Shown here: piece after piece, positions 34,809-43,726 of the stretch | Numbering within the stretch: position 1 is the stretch's first letter | Layout of the letters: every line of letters begins with the position of its first letter | Assembly: GCA_039026235.1 (NCBI GenBank) | Contig: JBCCMQ010000014.1 | Location: 1 to 64,000 of the forward strand | DNA length: 64,000 nucleotides | Reading direction: 5' to 3' | Source: JBCCMQ01 sp039026235 | Lineage (GTDB): Bacteria; Pseudomonadota; Alphaproteobacteria; Rhodobacterales; Rhodobacteraceae | Position numbers and translations under genes: made by a program | Notes under the pieces: model-generated | The model's input: the letters and a program-made list of their open reading frames with translations, nothing else | What the model was told of the DNA's origin: nothing | The model's database searches: none

Positions 34809-34897
34809 GGCGGCAGACAATAGCGATTCGCGACGGTGAAGAAACCCCAAATCTGCGGAATTTCCCGGACTGTTCGCGGCGACCGTTCCCGGCCGTC

Positions 34898-35650
34898 CTA
34901 GAACATCATGCAATCCGATCCGGTATCGGTCCGGTCTTTTTCCATTTCGGGAACATCGAAAGCCGCGATGCCCGCGCCCTGGTCGAAGGCCACGAAAAGG
35001 CTGCTGGTGGCCGGACGCAGGGCGATACCTTCCGGATCGGTGCCGAACTCGATCAGCGAGGTCACCTCGATCAGCGCGCCCTCGGGCGAAAGCTCAAACA
35101 GGCTGTTCGTCCCTTCCCAGTCATCGACGATCAACAGATTGCCGCTGTCCGGGGCGATCGCGATGCCCTGGGGTTCGGTCATCATGGGATCGAGGGTATG
35201 TCCGTCGAGGTTGCGGATCATCTTGCCTTCGGCCGACACCCAGATCACCTGTGCAGGGTCGTCTTCGACCATGACGATGGTGCCGTCTTCCAGCACCGCA
35301 ATGCCTTCGGTATCGGCCAGCTGCGGTAATATCCGAAACGGCTCTCCCAGCGGTTCACCGTCCTTGCTGACGCGCTGGAAGCGTCCGAAACCATCGCCAA
35401 GAAGCAGATGATCGCCCGAGATCGCAATCGCCTTGATGCGGGACAGATCGCTGCCGAAACGCCGAAGCTCCAGCCCGTCCAGCGTGACCAGGACGACCTC
35501 TTGGCCTTCGTTTGCGATCCAAAGGCCGCAAAATGTCGGGTCATATTCAAGGCTCGCCGGCCGGCTTAGGTCGTAGTAGCTGCGAAACTCGATCTCCAGT
35601 GCACTGGCAGGCGTTGCAAACAGAAGTACGGCGGCTATTGCTCGAAACAT
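34898..35650 (-). CDS. Exported beta-propeller-like protein (SdiA-regulated/NHL-like)
   Basis: A 250-residue exported protein; start at 35650 gives a signal peptide (MFRAIAAVLLFATPASA|LE). The rest consists of repeated beta-blade segments with the pattern G-I-A-x-x-x-D-x-x-x-L-x-x-V-D-D, as in TEGIAVLEDGTIVMVEDD, PQGIAIAPDSGNLLIVDDWEG and PEGIALRPATSSLFVAFD. This fits a six-bladed propeller of the SMP-30/NHL or SdiA-regulated type. Ligand and role are unknown. The two nearest genes run the other way or belong to leucine synthesis, so context does not help. Confidence 0.75.
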   Translation of the reverse strand: MFRAIAAVLLFATPASALEIEFRSYYDLSRPASLEYDPTFCGLWIANEGQEVVLVTLDGLELRRFGSDLSRIKAIAISGDHLLLGDGFGRFQRVSKDGEPLGEPFRILPQLADTEGIAVLEDGTIVMVEDDPAQVIWVSAEGKMIRNLDGHTLDPMMTEPQGIAIAPDSGNLLIVDDWEGTNSLFELSPEGALIEVTSLIEFGTDPEGIALRPATSSLFVAFDQGAGIAAFDVPEMEKDRTDTGSDCMMF

Positions 35651-35717
35651 TCGGGCCTCGATCTCGAATTCCATAAAGCTGGACCTAGCTGACGGGATGT
35701 CAATGTCGGAGGCAAGG

Positions 35718-36383
35718 ATGAAAACGGCGCTTGTGATTGGCGCATCCGGAGGGATCGGCGCTGCGCTGGTTCAGGCGCTCAGCGCCCGGGGCGTGCAAGT
35801 GACCGGCCTGTCACGCAGCGTCGATGGGTTCGACATCACCGATGAAAGTTCCGTCGCCGATCAGTTGTCTGCGCTGGTCCCCCACTTTGACCTGATCTTC
35901 GTCGCAAGCGGTGCCCTGGCCGCCCCCGGCGATGCACCCGAGAAAACCATCAAATCACTGGACCCGTCGGCCATGGCGGCGCAGTTCGCCGTCAACGCAA
36001 TCGGACCGGCGCTGGTTCTGAAGCATGCGCTGCGGCTTCTGCCGCGTGACAGCCGGAGCGTCATCGCCGTGCTCACAGCCCGGGTGGGTTCCATCGGGGA
36101 CAACAAATTGGGCGGCTGGTATTCCTACCGGGCGTCCAAGGCCGCCGCCAACCAGATCGTTCGCACGGCCGCGGTCGAACTGGCCCGCACCCATCGCCAC
36201 GCTATCGCCGTTGCACTGCACCCGGGCACTGTCGCCACAGACTTCACCAGGCGCTATCTGGGGCGCCACCCGGCCGTGTCGGCAAGCGAGGCGGCCGACA
36301 ACCTCTTGTCCGTGATTGATGCCCTGACACCGGACAGCAGCGGCACCTTTCTGGACTATTCCGGCGCGCGCGTTCCGTGGTGA
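35718..36383 (+). CDS. Short-chain dehydrogenase/reductase
   Basis: A 221-residue SDR of the CsgA/C-factor-like group. The ATG at 35718 has a strong GGAGG five bases upstream, better than the earlier in-frame ATGs at 35697 and 35703. The cofactor loop is VIGASGGIGAAL; the active-site Tyr and Lys are in SYRASKAAANQI; ALHPGTVATDFT follows. Substrate unknown. Its stop overlaps the start of the photolyase gene (GTGA), so both are made together; the pair SDR-photolyase may point to a role in light or oxidative stress, but this is inference. Confidence 0.88.
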   Translation: MKTALVIGASGGIGAALVQALSARGVQVTGLSRSVDGFDITDESSVADQLSALVPHFDLIFVASGALAAPGDAPEKTIKSLDPSAMAAQFAVNAIGPALVLKHALRLLPRDSRSVIAVLTARVGSIGDNKLGGWYSYRASKAAANQIVRTAAVELARTHRHAIAVALHPGTVATDFTRRYLGRHPAVSASEAADNLLSVIDALTPDSSGTFLDYSGARVPW

Positions 36384-37909
36384 GCCCCCGGTTGATCCTG
36401 GTCCTGGGTGACCAACTTACCCCGACCCTTTCCGCCTTGGCCGCGGGGGACAGGGACAGCGATGTCGTGGTCATGGCCGAAGTGATGGAGGAGGCGAGTT
36501 ACGTCCGCCATCACCCGAAGAAGATCGCGTTTCTTTTCGCGGCCATGCGCAGGTTTGCGGCACGTCTTGAAGCGGACGGTTGGCGCGTCGCCTACACCCG
36601 ACTGGACGATCCTGACAACACTCAGTCCATCTGCAACGAAGTGCTGCGCCGGTCGGATGAAGTGGCGGCGGGCGGCGTTCTGGTCACGCGTCCCGGCGAA
36701 TGGCGCCTGATCGAGGCCTTGCAGAGCCTGCCATTTGAAGTCGTCCAGCTGGAAGACACCCGTTTCTTTTCCACGCCGGACGAGTTCGCGGACTGGGCCA
36801 GCGGGCGAAAGTCGCTGCGCATGGAGTATTTCTACCGCGAGATGCGCCGCAAAACGGGTCTTTTGATGGATGGCAAGGGGCCGGTTGGCGGCAAATGGAA
36901 TTTCGACCATGACAACCGGAAGCCCGCAACCGATGATCTCTTTCGAACCGGACCGCTCCGCCATGAGCCGGATGCGACCACGCGCGAGGTTCTGGAACTG
37001 GTGGCCGCGCGCTTTGGCGGCCATTTCGGCGCCTTGGAGCCTTTCTGGTTCGCCACGGACGCCGAAGGTGCCGAAGCCGCGTTCGCGCATTTCCTGACCC
37101 ATTCGCTGCCAAAGTTCGGCGACGAACAGGACGCGATGCTTGCCAGCGACCGCTTCCTTAGTCACGCGGTGATATCGATGTATCTCAATGCGGGGTTGCT
37201 TGACCCGCTGGACGTCTGCCGAAGGGCAGAAAAGGCATACGTGGAAGGCGCCGCGCCGATCAATGCGGTTGAAGGATTTGTGCGCCAGATCCTTGGCTGG
37301 CGTGAATTCATGCGCGGCATCTATTTCCTTGAGGGGCCGGATTATCCCAGCCGAAACCACCTTGGCCACGACCGGCCCTTGCCCGAATTTTACTGGAATG
37401 CCGAGACCGGTATGGCCTGTGTCGCCGCCGCGGTCGGCCAGACCCATGACGAGGCCTATGCACACCACATTCAACGCCTGATGGTCACCGGCAATTTCGC
37501 GCTGTTGGCGGGGATCGACCCGCAAGAAGTAAGCGACTGGTATCTGGCCGTCTACGCGGACGCCTTCGAATGGGTTGAAGCCCCCAATGTGATCGGCATG
37601 AGCCAATTTGCCGATGGCGGTATCGTGGGATCGAAACCCTATATCTCGTCAGGGGCCTACATCGACCGCATGTCCGATTACTGCGGCGACTGCGCCTATT
37701 CGGTGAAGGCCAAGACCGGCACGGATGCGTGTCCGTTCAACCTGCTTTACTGGCATTTCCTGATGCGTCACCGCGGTCGGTTCCAGTCGAACCCCCGCAT
37801 GGCGCAAATGTACCGCACGTGGGAGCGTATGGACGGTGAGCGCCGTGACCGCGTCCTGGAGGGTGCCGAACGGATCCTGAGCCGTCTGGACGCGGGCGAG
37901 CGCGTCTAG
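36377..37909 (+). CDS. Iron-sulfur bacterial cryptochrome/(6-4) photolyase
   Basis: A 510-residue member of the FeS-BCP group (PhrB of Agrobacterium, CryB of Rhodobacter), which repairs (6-4) photoproducts or senses blue light. The N-terminal domain starts LILVLGDQLTPTLSAL; the FAD-binding helical domain includes HAVISMYLNAGLLDPLDVC, VEGFVRQILGWREFMRGIYF and MSQFADGGIVGSKPYISSGAYI. The four Fe-S cysteines can be placed: one in LDVCRRAE and three in DYCGDCAYSVKAKTGTDACPFN. Initiation is at one of two adjacent GTG codons (36377 or 36380) overlapping the SDR stop. Ends three bases before the convergent MORN gene. Confidence 0.93.
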   Translation: MVSPRLILVLGDQLTPTLSALAAGDRDSDVVVMAEVMEEASYVRHHPKKIAFLFAAMRRFAARLEADGWRVAYTRLDDPDNTQSICNEVLRRSDEVAAGGVLVTRPGEWRLIEALQSLPFEVVQLEDTRFFSTPDEFADWASGRKSLRMEYFYREMRRKTGLLMDGKGPVGGKWNFDHDNRKPATDDLFRTGPLRHEPDATTREVLELVAARFGGHFGALEPFWFATDAEGAEAAFAHFLTHSLPKFGDEQDAMLASDRFLSHAVISMYLNAGLLDPLDVCRRAEKAYVEGAAPINAVEGFVRQILGWREFMRGIYFLEGPDYPSRNHLGHDRPLPEFYWNAETGMACVAAAVGQTHDEAYAHHIQRLMVTGNFALLAGIDPQEVSDWYLAVYADAFEWVEAPNVIGMSQFADGGIVGSKPYISSGAYIDRMSDYCGDCAYSVKAKTGTDACPFNLLYWHFLMRHRGRFQSNPRMAQMYRTWERMDGERRDRVLEGAERILSRLDAGERV

Positions 37910-37912
37910 CGC

Positions 37913-39343
37913 CTAATTGGTTTCTTCGGCCGTGTCGGTGGTCTGGCGCAGAACGCCGCGTTCCCAGGTGCCGCTTACAACGTCGCCGGATGCGTATCGG
38001 ATCGTTCCCGATCCGTCCCGCTTGCCGGCCCGGAAGTTCCCTTCGTAGATATCGCCGTTGGCGTATGTCGCCACGCCTGCGCCTTCGATTTCCCCCCGCA
38101 CCCACTGACCATCATAGGAAAACCCGTCCGGCAGGGTGATCTGACCGCTGCCGTGGCGCTGCCCGGCAAGGTAGGTGCCTTCATAGATGGTGCCGTCCGC
38201 AAAGGTCGTCTTGCCGCCGCCTTCCCGCTGACCGTTGGCCCAGTCGCCTTCGTAGCGGTAGCCGTCGGAATAGGTCATGATCCCGAAGCCGTGGAAGGCC
38301 GCGTTCTTGAAGTTGCCTTCGTAGATCAGTCCGTTCGAATAGGTCGCGACACCTTCGCCCTCGATAACACCGGCAACCCATTCGCCGTCATAGGTGTTGC
38401 CGTCAGGATAGGTGATGTTGCCGCGACCGTCCGCCAGATCATTCAGGAATTCACCTTCGTAGATCGATCCGTCCGGATAGGTCACCTGGCCGATGCCTTC
38501 GATGCGGCCGTTCACATAATCGCCGGTGTACTGGTAGCCGTCAGCGCCCGAAAACGTGCCCTTGCCGTGTCGCTGGTCGTTCTTGAAGCTGCCCTCATAG
38601 ATCGAACCGTCGGCGTAGATTTCCTTGCCGGCCCCGGCACGGGCGCCATCGACCAGAAGGCCTTCGTAGATATCGCCGTTGGGCCGGCTCAGCCGCCCGT
38701 AGCCGTTGATCTGACCGTTCTTCCAGGTGCCCACATAGGTCAGCCCGTCGGGCATCACCAGCGTTCCCTCACCCTCGGACAGGCCGCGCACCAACTGGCC
38801 TTCGTAGACCGCGCCATCGGGATAGGTGATCTTGCCGTTGCCTTCCTTGACACCGTCCAGCCATGCGCCTTCGTAGGTGTACCCGTTGGGGCTGACGACC
38901 CGGCCCTGGCCGTGGTGGATCGCATCGCGAAACTCGCCCTGGTAAACCACACCGTTGGCATAGTTCGCGACGCCCATCCCGGATATGCGCCCTTCGCTCC
39001 AATCGCCTTCATAGGTGCCACCGTCGGTGAAGGTGATCTTGCCCTTGCCGTCCGGCTTTCCGGCGGCAAACTCGCCTTCATACACCGAGCCGTTGGCGAA
39101 GCGTGCGACGCCCGTGCCGCGGATTTCTCCGTCGACCCACTGGCCAGAGTATTCATAGCCGTTGGGCAAGCGGTAGGTGCCCTGGCCGTGCTGCTTGCCG
39201 TCCCTGAAGGTGCCTTCATAGACACCCCCATCTTCAAACTGCTGGGTAATCACGGGCCCGCTTTGTTGTGCGAAACCCGCGTGCGCGATCGTTGCCGCCG
39301 CAAATATGCCGGCGAATGTCAGAACACGAGGATGCTTGATCAT
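37913..39343 (-). CDS. Exported MORN-repeat protein with 18 full repeats
   Basis: A 476-residue protein made almost wholly of MORN repeats after a signal peptide (about residues 1-25, ending HAGFA). The repeat unit is 23 residues with the pattern Y-E-G-x-[FW]-x-x-G-x-x-x-G-x-G-x-x-x-[FY]-x-[DN]-G; I count 18 complete units and one partial unit. The fifth position alternates between Phe and Trp in neighbouring units over long stretches, so pairs of 46 residues are the apparent duplication unit. MORN arrays form extended beta-hairpin rods and bind proteins or lipids; the role of periplasmic forms is unknown. The 138-base DNA periodicity makes the locus prone to repeat-number change. Confidence 0.93.
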   Translation of the reverse strand: MIKHPRVLTFAGIFAAATIAHAGFAQQSGPVITQQFEDGGVYEGTFRDGKQHGQGTYRLPNGYEYSGQWVDGEIRGTGVARFANGSVYEGEFAAGKPDGKGKITFTDGGTYEGDWSEGRISGMGVANYANGVVYQGEFRDAIHHGQGRVVSPNGYTYEGAWLDGVKEGNGKITYPDGAVYEGQLVRGLSEGEGTLVMPDGLTYVGTWKNGQINGYGRLSRPNGDIYEGLLVDGARAGAGKEIYADGSIYEGSFKNDQRHGKGTFSGADGYQYTGDYVNGRIEGIGQVTYPDGSIYEGEFLNDLADGRGNITYPDGNTYDGEWVAGVIEGEGVATYSNGLIYEGNFKNAAFHGFGIMTYSDGYRYEGDWANGQREGGGKTTFADGTIYEGTYLAGQRHGSGQITLPDGFSYDGQWVRGEIEGAGVATYANGDIYEGNFRAGKRDGSGTIRYASGDVVSGTWERGVLRQTTDTAEETN

Positions 39344-39586
39344 TTATCCTATATCCCCGGGACTAATCCCTGTGTTGTCGGGTTTGACCCCGATTGCCCA
39401 ATTCCTCACTTTGGCCAGCAAATTATGCCACGCACGCGCGGGGAGCAACGCTTTTAGCCGCTTCTCGGAAAAATCGCTGCGGATACTTGCGTTTCGCGCC
39501 TCTGGTCCGAGACGGATTTCGGATCATCTTTCCCTTGCCGCCCTGTCTGATAGAAGGCGCCGGAAGCAACACCGAAAGCCGGGAAG

Positions 39587-41248
39587 ATGTCTGATACCTT
39601 TCGCCTGACGCTTGCGCAATTGAACCCGACCGTCGGGGATCTCAAGGGAAACGCAGCCAAGGCCCGGGCCGCCTGGGCCGAGGCAAAAGCGGCCGGAGCG
39701 CAGATGCTGGCGCTGCCCGAGATGTTCATCACCGGCTATCAGACCCAGGATCTGGTGCGGCGGCCTGCGTTCTACGATGATGCCGTGCGCAGTATTGAAG
39801 CCCTGGCCGCCGACTGCGCGGACGGTCCTGCCATTGGCATTGGCGGACCAATCGAAATCTCGGGTTCACTATACAATTCCTACCACATTCTGCGCGACGG
39901 GCGGGTTGCCGCGCGACTTCTCAAGCATGAATTGCCGAACGATCAGGTGTTTGACGAAAAAAGGCTCTACACCCACGGACCCATTTCGGGCCCCTACGCC
40001 ATCGGCCCCCTGCGGATGGGCAGCCCCATCTGCGAAGACGCCTGGCATGAGGACGTCTCGGAAGCGCTGGAAGAAAGCGGTGCCCAGCTTTTGCTGGTCC
40101 CCAACGGATCGCCCTATGCGCGCGAAAAAATGGATGTCCGGCTTAACCACATGGTGTCGCGCGTGGTCGAAACCGGGCTTCCGCTGATCTATCTCAACCT
40201 TGTCGGCGGCCAGGACGATCAGATCTTTGATGGCGGATCTTTCGTTTTGAACCGGGGCGGCGCGTTGTCGGTACAGCTGCCCTTGTTTGACGAATGCATC
40301 GCCCATGTCAATTTCACCTACCTGAATGGTGTCTGGCATGCCGAAGAGGGCCCGCGCGCGGACCTGCCCGGACCCTGGGAGGCGGACTATCGCGCGATGG
40401 TTGAAAGTCTGCGCGACTATCTGGGCAAGTCGGGCTTTACGAAGGTTCTTTTGGGGCTTTCCGGCGGGGTCGACAGCGCCCTGGTCGCGGCCATCGCGGT
40501 CGATGCGATCGGAGCCGGCAACGTCCGCTGCGTCATGCTGCCGTCGCGATATACGTCCACTGTATCATTAGAAGACGCAACCGCCGTCGCCCGGGCGCTG
40601 GGAACCCGATTGGACACCGTGCCCATATCAGAGCCCGCCGACGCCGTGGATGCGGCCCTGTCTGACCTGTTTGCCGGAACCGAAACGGGTATCGCCGAAG
40701 AGAACATCCAGTCGCGCCTCAGGGGCCTCTTGCTCATGGCGATGTCGAACAAGTTTGGAGAGATGCTGCTGACCACCGGCAACAAGTCAGAGGTGGCCGT
40801 TGGTTACGCGACCATCTACGGAGACATGTCGGGTGGCTATAATCCGATCAAGGACCTTTACAAGACGCGGGTTTTTGAGACCTGCCGCTGGCGGAACGCC
40901 AATCACCGCGACTGGATGCAGGGGCCCGAAGGCGCGGTTGTTCCGACCAGAGTGATCGAAAAGCCGCCAACGGCCGAATTGCGCGCCGACCAGAAAGACG
41001 AAGACAGCCTGCCGCCCTATCCGGTTCTTGACCGCATTCTTGAGATGCTGGTCGACGAAGAGGCCTCTGTGTCCCAAGTTATCGCCGAAGGCTTTGATCC
41101 CGAAACGGTCCGGCGCGTGGAACACCTGATCTTCATTTCAGAATACAAGCGCTTCCAGTCCGCGCCCGGTGCGCGTTTGACGGAGCGCGCGTTCTGGCTC
41201 GACCGGCGCTATCCCATCGTCAATCGTTGGCGGGACCCGGGCGTCTAG
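39587..41248 (+). CDS. nadE: Glutamine-dependent NAD+ synthase
   Basis: Last step of NAD synthesis: amidates nicotinate adenine dinucleotide with glutamine nitrogen. The 553-residue protein has an N-terminal nitrilase-like glutaminase domain with the catalytic triad Glu45 (LPEMF), Lys113 (LKHEL) and Cys149 (SPICEDAW), and a C-terminal synthetase domain with the PP-loop GLSGGVDSALVAAIA near residue 291, NIQSRLRGLLLMAMSNK and TTGNKSEVAVGYATIYGDMSGG. Starts at an ATG after GGGAAG. The 243 bases upstream separate it from the divergent MORN gene. Confidence 0.97.
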   Translation: MSDTFRLTLAQLNPTVGDLKGNAAKARAAWAEAKAAGAQMLALPEMFITGYQTQDLVRRPAFYDDAVRSIEALAADCADGPAIGIGGPIEISGSLYNSYHILRDGRVAARLLKHELPNDQVFDEKRLYTHGPISGPYAIGPLRMGSPICEDAWHEDVSEALEESGAQLLLVPNGSPYAREKMDVRLNHMVSRVVETGLPLIYLNLVGGQDDQIFDGGSFVLNRGGALSVQLPLFDECIAHVNFTYLNGVWHAEEGPRADLPGPWEADYRAMVESLRDYLGKSGFTKVLLGLSGGVDSALVAAIAVDAIGAGNVRCVMLPSRYTSTVSLEDATAVARALGTRLDTVPISEPADAVDAALSDLFAGTETGIAEENIQSRLRGLLLMAMSNKFGEMLLTTGNKSEVAVGYATIYGDMSGGYNPIKDLYKTRVFETCRWRNANHRDWMQGPEGAVVPTRVIEKPPTAELRADQKDEDSLPPYPVLDRILEMLVDEEASVSQVIAEGFDPETVRRVEHLIFISEYKRFQSAPGARLTERAFWLDRRYPIVNRWRDPGV

Positions 41249-41270
41249 ATACCGAGACCGCGGCCGCAAC

Positions 41271-41297
41271 AAAAAAGGGCCGCGCAAGGCACGGCCC
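41271..41297 (-). terminator. Rho-independent terminator of the metallo-hydrolase gene
   Basis: On the minus strand GGGCCG and CGGCCC pair around a nine-base loop and are followed by six T (41276 down to 41271). It lies 24 bases after the stop of the minus-strand metallo-hydrolase and 23 after the convergent nadE stop. The T-run is on the minus-strand side only. Confidence 0.85.
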
Positions 41298-41320
41298 GGA
41301 TCAGAACGTTCGTCTCTCGC

Positions 41321-42250
41321 TTACAGCATCGCCTGATAGGACGCCGGAACGTAGGTGAAGCCGTCATCGCGCGGCGCCACGTAACCAAGCGCAGGAAACG
41401 GCATGTGGTAGCCGATGAAGGGAATACGCTCTGCTGCAAGCATGCCGAGCACGCGGCGACGGGTGGCCGCGGCGGCAGCCTTGTCCATGTCAAAGCGCAC
41501 TTCCCAATCGGGATAGCCAAGTGACCAGACATAGTGGTTGGCCAAGTCTGCGCAGAGCAGGACCTGTTCACCACCGCTTTCGATCATATAGGTCATATGG
41601 CCGGGCGTGTGTCCGAAGGCGCCCATCGCCGTGACGCCCGATGCGACCGAACCGCCGTCGTCGATAAAGGTGAATTGGTCGCGCAGCGGTCTGATCTTGT
41701 TGGCATAACCTTCGCTTTCGGTGCCGGACCAGTGGTTGTCTTCAAGCGCGCCGGTGATCAGCTTGGCGCCGGGAAAGGCTGGCCCGCTTTCGTCGATAAG
41801 GCCACTTATATGATCGCCGTGCATATGCGTGATCACCACGGTGTCCACCTGATCGGCACTGTAGCCTGCCGCTTCGACCTGTCCGCGAATGCCGGCCGGA
41901 GCAAATCCGGTGTCGAACAGGATCAGCTCAGAGCCCGTGTTGACAATCGTCGGCGTGAAAAAGAACTGGGTCTTGTCGGACGGAATGAAATTCTCTTCCG
42001 ATACCTGGGCAAACGTGGCGGCATCGACGTTCATGCCGAAGATGCTTTGCGGGTTTTCAACGGAACGCGTGCCACCCAGAAGCGTGGTCACCTCGAAATT
42101 GCCGAGCGTGAAGCGGCTGAAGGTCTGACTGGTCGCGCCGAGCATATCTGCCGCCGCCAATGCGGGGCGCCCGCCCAGTGCGGCAGCGATTGGTGCGGCG
42201 GCACCGGCGGCAAGTGCAGCACGGCGCGAAATTTTGGGGGTATCGGTCAT
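41321..42250 (-). CDS. Tat-exported metallo-beta-lactamase-fold hydrolase
   Basis: A 309-residue metal hydrolase. The ATG at 42250 follows GGAGACG and starts a twin-arginine signal: MTDTPKISRRAALAAGAAAPIAAALG. The metal motif is THMHGDHISG; a further His is in GAFGHTPGHMTY and another in FIGYHMPFPALG. The strand order fits MBL-fold hydrolases of the lactonase/quorum-quenching-like group, but true substrate is unknown. The Tat signal suggests that metals are loaded before export. Ends at a strong terminator. Confidence 0.88.
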   Translation of the reverse strand: MTDTPKISRRAALAAGAAAPIAAALGGRPALAAADMLGATSQTFSRFTLGNFEVTTLLGGTRSVENPQSIFGMNVDAATFAQVSEENFIPSDKTQFFFTPTIVNTGSELILFDTGFAPAGIRGQVEAAGYSADQVDTVVITHMHGDHISGLIDESGPAFPGAKLITGALEDNHWSGTESEGYANKIRPLRDQFTFIDDGGSVASGVTAMGAFGHTPGHMTYMIESGGEQVLLCADLANHYVWSLGYPDWEVRFDMDKAAAAATRRRVLGMLAAERIPFIGYHMPFPALGYVAPRDDGFTYVPASYQAML

Positions 42251-42402
42251 GGACGTCTCCTGACGTGAGAGTGGGTGACGTCGCGCAGGTAGTCTGAGCG
42301 GCGCGGTTGTCGAGACACAAGCGGTGTGCATTCGTACACAATGGCGCTGCTCACTGGACAAGCGGCGCAAGCTGTGGAATGCGCCCGCCCAGGAGACTTG
42401 GC

Positions 42403-43725
42403 ATGACCGTTACCCGCTTCGCCCCTTCCCCCACGGGCTATCTGCACATTGGAAACCTGCGGACCGCGCTGTTCAATTACCTGATCGCGCACAAGTCCGG
42501 CGGCACCTTTATCCTGCGCATTGACGACACCGATCCCGAGCGTTCGGAAGAACGATACGTGGATGCGATCCGAGAGGATCTGGAATGGCTTGGCCTCGCT
42601 TGGGACCGGATGGAACGCCAGTCGCTGCGCCTTGATAGATACGCGTCGGCCGCTGATCAGTTGCGTGCGGCCGAACGGTTCTATGAGGTCTTCGAAACGC
42701 CGACCGAGCTTGATCTTAAGCGCAAGAAGCAGCTGAATATGGGCCAGCCACCGGTCTATGACCGCGCGGCCCTTACGCTCAGCGACGCCGAGAAAGAGCG
42801 TCTTCGCGCGGAACGGGCGGGGTATTGGCGGTTTCTGCTCAACCATCAGCGGATTGAGTGGTCGGACGGGATTCTGGGCGATCTGTCAATCGACGCCGCC
42901 AGCGTATCCGATCCGGTGCTGATCCGTGCGGACGGGCAGGTCCTTTACACGCTTGCCTCCGTTGTCGACGACACAGACATGGGGGTCACCCATGTGGTCC
43001 GGGGATCGGACCATGTGACCAACACCGCGACACAGATCCAGATCATGCAGGCGCTGGGCCGAACGACGCCGGATTTCGCGCACCACTCTCTTTTGACCGG
43101 CCCCCAGGGCGAGGCGCTGTCCAAGCGGTTGGGCACGCTTGCCCTTCGGGACCTGCGCGCGCGGGGGATCGCGCCCGAGGCGATCCTGTCCCTTCTTGCG
43201 CGGCTCGGCTCATCGCAGCCCGTGGCGCTGCGTGCCGATCTGGACGAAATCGCAGAGGGTTTCGCGCTTGATGAATTCGGCGCCGCACCCACGAAGTTTG
43301 ACGAAGCCGACCTGCTGCCCCTGACCGCCCGTGTGACCGCCGCGCGCCCGTTTGCCGAGGTTGCCGATGCGATCCGCGCCCTGGGCGTGCCCGACGACAT
43401 GTCCCGGGATTTCTGGAACGCAGTCCGGGAAAATGTGACGACGCTGGATGACATGGCGCCTTGGTGGCAGATGCTGAGGGACGGCGCCACGCCCGAGATC
43501 GGCGAAGAAGACAGGACCTTCGTGGCCGAGGCCATGGCGCTTTTGCCACCGCTGCCGTTCACAGCGGACACCTGGTCGACCTGGACGGCTGAGGTCAAGG
43601 ACAAGACTGGCCGGAAGGGTCGCGCGCTTTTCGCGCCGCTTCGTCAGGCATTGACAGGACGGGTGCGCGGGCCAGAGATGGCGGTGCTGATGCCCCTGAT
43701 GCAGGCATTGCCCAAGGGGTTCTGA
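42403..43725 (+). CDS. gltX: Glutamyl-tRNA synthetase
   Basis: Charges tRNA with glutamate. The ATG at 42403 lies nine bases after AGGAGA and gives 440 residues, shorter than the E. coli enzyme (about 470). The class I motifs are FAPSPTGYLHIGNLRTALFNYL (HIGH variant HIGN) and ALSKRLG (KMSKS variant) near residue 238. Many alphaproteobacteria have two GluRS enzymes, one of which can mischarge tRNA-Gln for later amidation; whether this is that copy cannot be told from sequence by eye. MATE exporter gene follows directly. Confidence 0.95.
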   Translation: MTVTRFAPSPTGYLHIGNLRTALFNYLIAHKSGGTFILRIDDTDPERSEERYVDAIREDLEWLGLAWDRMERQSLRLDRYASAADQLRAAERFYEVFETPTELDLKRKKQLNMGQPPVYDRAALTLSDAEKERLRAERAGYWRFLLNHQRIEWSDGILGDLSIDAASVSDPVLIRADGQVLYTLASVVDDTDMGVTHVVRGSDHVTNTATQIQIMQALGRTTPDFAHHSLLTGPQGEALSKRLGTLALRDLRARGIAPEAILSLLARLGSSQPVALRADLDEIAEGFALDEFGAAPTKFDEADLLPLTARVTAARPFAEVADAIRALGVPDDMSRDFWNAVRENVTTLDDMAPWWQMLRDGATPEIGEEDRTFVAEAMALLPPLPFTADTWSTWTAEVKDKTGRKGRALFAPLRQALTGRVRGPEMAVLMPLMQALPKGF

Positions 43726-43726
43726 C

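Noticed and set aside
33316..34839. 507-residue open frame on the plus strand opposite leuA
   Set aside because: Antisense shadow of a well-conserved leuA; translation has low-complexity, Arg/Gly/His-rich sequence.
36356..37606. 416-residue open frame opposite the photolyase gene
   Set aside because: The plus-strand frame has the complete FeS photolyase motif set; the minus-strand frame has none.
37913..39343. Regular 69-base DNA periodicity that resembles a repeat array or CRISPR
   Set aside because: The periodicity comes from in-frame MORN repeats of a coding gene; units differ throughout and there are no identical repeats with unique spacers.
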